Part shown: one piece after another, positions 6,697 through 6,869 of the stretch
Position numbering within the stretch: the stretch's first letter is position 1
Layout: each line of letters begins with the position of its first letter
Assembly: GCA_031288955.1 (NCBI GenBank)
Contig: JAITQJ010000073.1
Span: forward strand, 1-6,869
Direction of reading: 5' to 3'
DNA: 6,869 nt
Source: Planctomycetaceae bacterium
GTDB taxonomy: Bacteria > Planctomycetota > Planctomycetia > Pirellulales > Thermoguttaceae
The notes under the pieces: model-generated
The model's database searches: none
Seen by the model: the letters and a program-made list of their open reading frames with translations, nothing else
What the model was told of the DNA's origin: nothing
Program-made: the position numbers and the translations under genes

Positions 6697-6725
6697 ATTA
6701 TAGCACAGGCAAAACGCAAAGTCAG
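6697..6725 (-). promoter_or_regulatory. Predicted extended -10 promoter of hisS-tatD (leaderless start)
   Basis: On the minus strand: CTGACT (6725-6720, 4/6 to the -35 consensus), a 17-nt spacer ending in TGC, and a perfect TATAAT at 6702-6697, giving an extended -10. Counting the last T of the -10 as position -7 puts +1 at 6690, the A of the hisS ATG. No Shine-Dalgarno-like sequence lies between the -10 and the ATG. Together these predict a transcript with essentially no 5' leader; an experimentally mapped start could differ by a few bases. Confidence 0.6.
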
Positions 6726-6795
6726 CGGACAACCGGCACTGCGTCCTTGAAGCGGATACAAACTTCAGAGCCGCAACCGTAAGATGGCGATAAAC

Positions 6796-6869
6796 CTAAA
6801 ACGCTTTCATATCGCTGTCGTCGTACTCGACGTTTTTACCGTCCTTTTGCAGTACAGCAATACCTAACT
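6796..6869 (-). CDS. C-terminal end of an unidentified protein (partial)
   Basis: The last 23 codons of a minus-strand gene enter from the right edge and end at TAG (6798-6796). The peptide reads L-G-I-A-V-L-Q-K-D-G-K-N-V-E-Y-D, then D-S-D-M-K-A-F. It has a hydrophobic strand, a K-D-G-K turn and a charged tail, as expected of a real protein end rather than random sequence. It is too short to assign to a family. It lies 105 nt upstream of hisS in the same direction. The gap contains the hisS promoter and no clear terminator, so read-through into hisS is possible. Confidence 0.45.
   Translation of the reverse strand, partial: LGIAVLQKDGKNVEYDDSDMKAF

Noticed and set aside
6691..6732. A longer HisRS start at 6732
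   Set aside because: The extra 14 residues are Cys/Phe-rich and unlike the HisRS N-terminus, and their codons overlap a strong promoter.
6748..6767. A hairpin (TGAAG / CTTCA, 10-nt loop) between the right-edge gene and hisS as a terminator
   Set aside because: The stem is only 5 bp and no T-run follows on either strand.
1..6869. CRISPR array, tRNA, rRNA, riboswitch or phage-defence cluster
   Set aside because: No regularly spaced repeats, tRNA-like cloverleaf or defence-type domains were seen; the genes are a transposase remnant, a sensor kinase, an envelope protein and housekeeping enzymes.

Overview
The window reads as an ordinary chromosomal stretch from a bacterium of moderate G+C content, most likely a member of the Planctomycetota. 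That placement is an inference. It rests on the style of the hybrid kinase sensor region (a Cache-like core with a D-E-W-G-T-W signature), on the secreted BamD-like TPR protein ending in L-P-R-N-P-W, and on a HisRS beginning M-I-T-P-R-T-L-K-G-F-R-D. No rRNA or other taxonomic marker is present.

Layout: positions 1-405 hold the 3' part of a decayed IS1595/ISXO2-type transposase gene on the + strand, cut by the window edge and broken by a short GC-rich insertion. Positions 423-2846 (minus) encode a membrane-bound hybrid histidine kinase whose extracytoplasmic region carries a fibronectin-III-like domain ahead of a Cache-like sensor domain. Positions 2847-3026 are a divergent control region with a good promoter toward the kinase, a plausible promoter toward the next gene, and an inverted repeat between them. 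Positions 3027-4508 (plus) encode a secreted TPR/BamD-like protein. Positions 4505-6690 (minus) hold an apparent hisS-tatD operon (histidyl-tRNA synthetase, then a TatD-family metal hydrolase) joined by an ATGA overlap. Its promoter is placed so that the predicted transcript would begin exactly at the hisS ATG, so hisS may be leaderless. Positions 6796-6869 (minus) are the last 23 codons of an unidentified gene upstream of hisS.

How the genes relate: kinase and TPR protein are divergent and may share a regulatory site, but nothing proves a functional link. The hisS-tatD pair is housekeeping and converges on the TPR gene so tightly that the two stop codons share bases inside a tandem 10-bp repeat, with no terminator visible. 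I see no strong evidence for a wholly new system. The points most worth a second look are the predicted leaderless hisS, the FN3-containing sensor, the divergent operator candidate, the eukaryote/archaeon-like motifs in HisRS, and the small palindromic insertion in the transposase.
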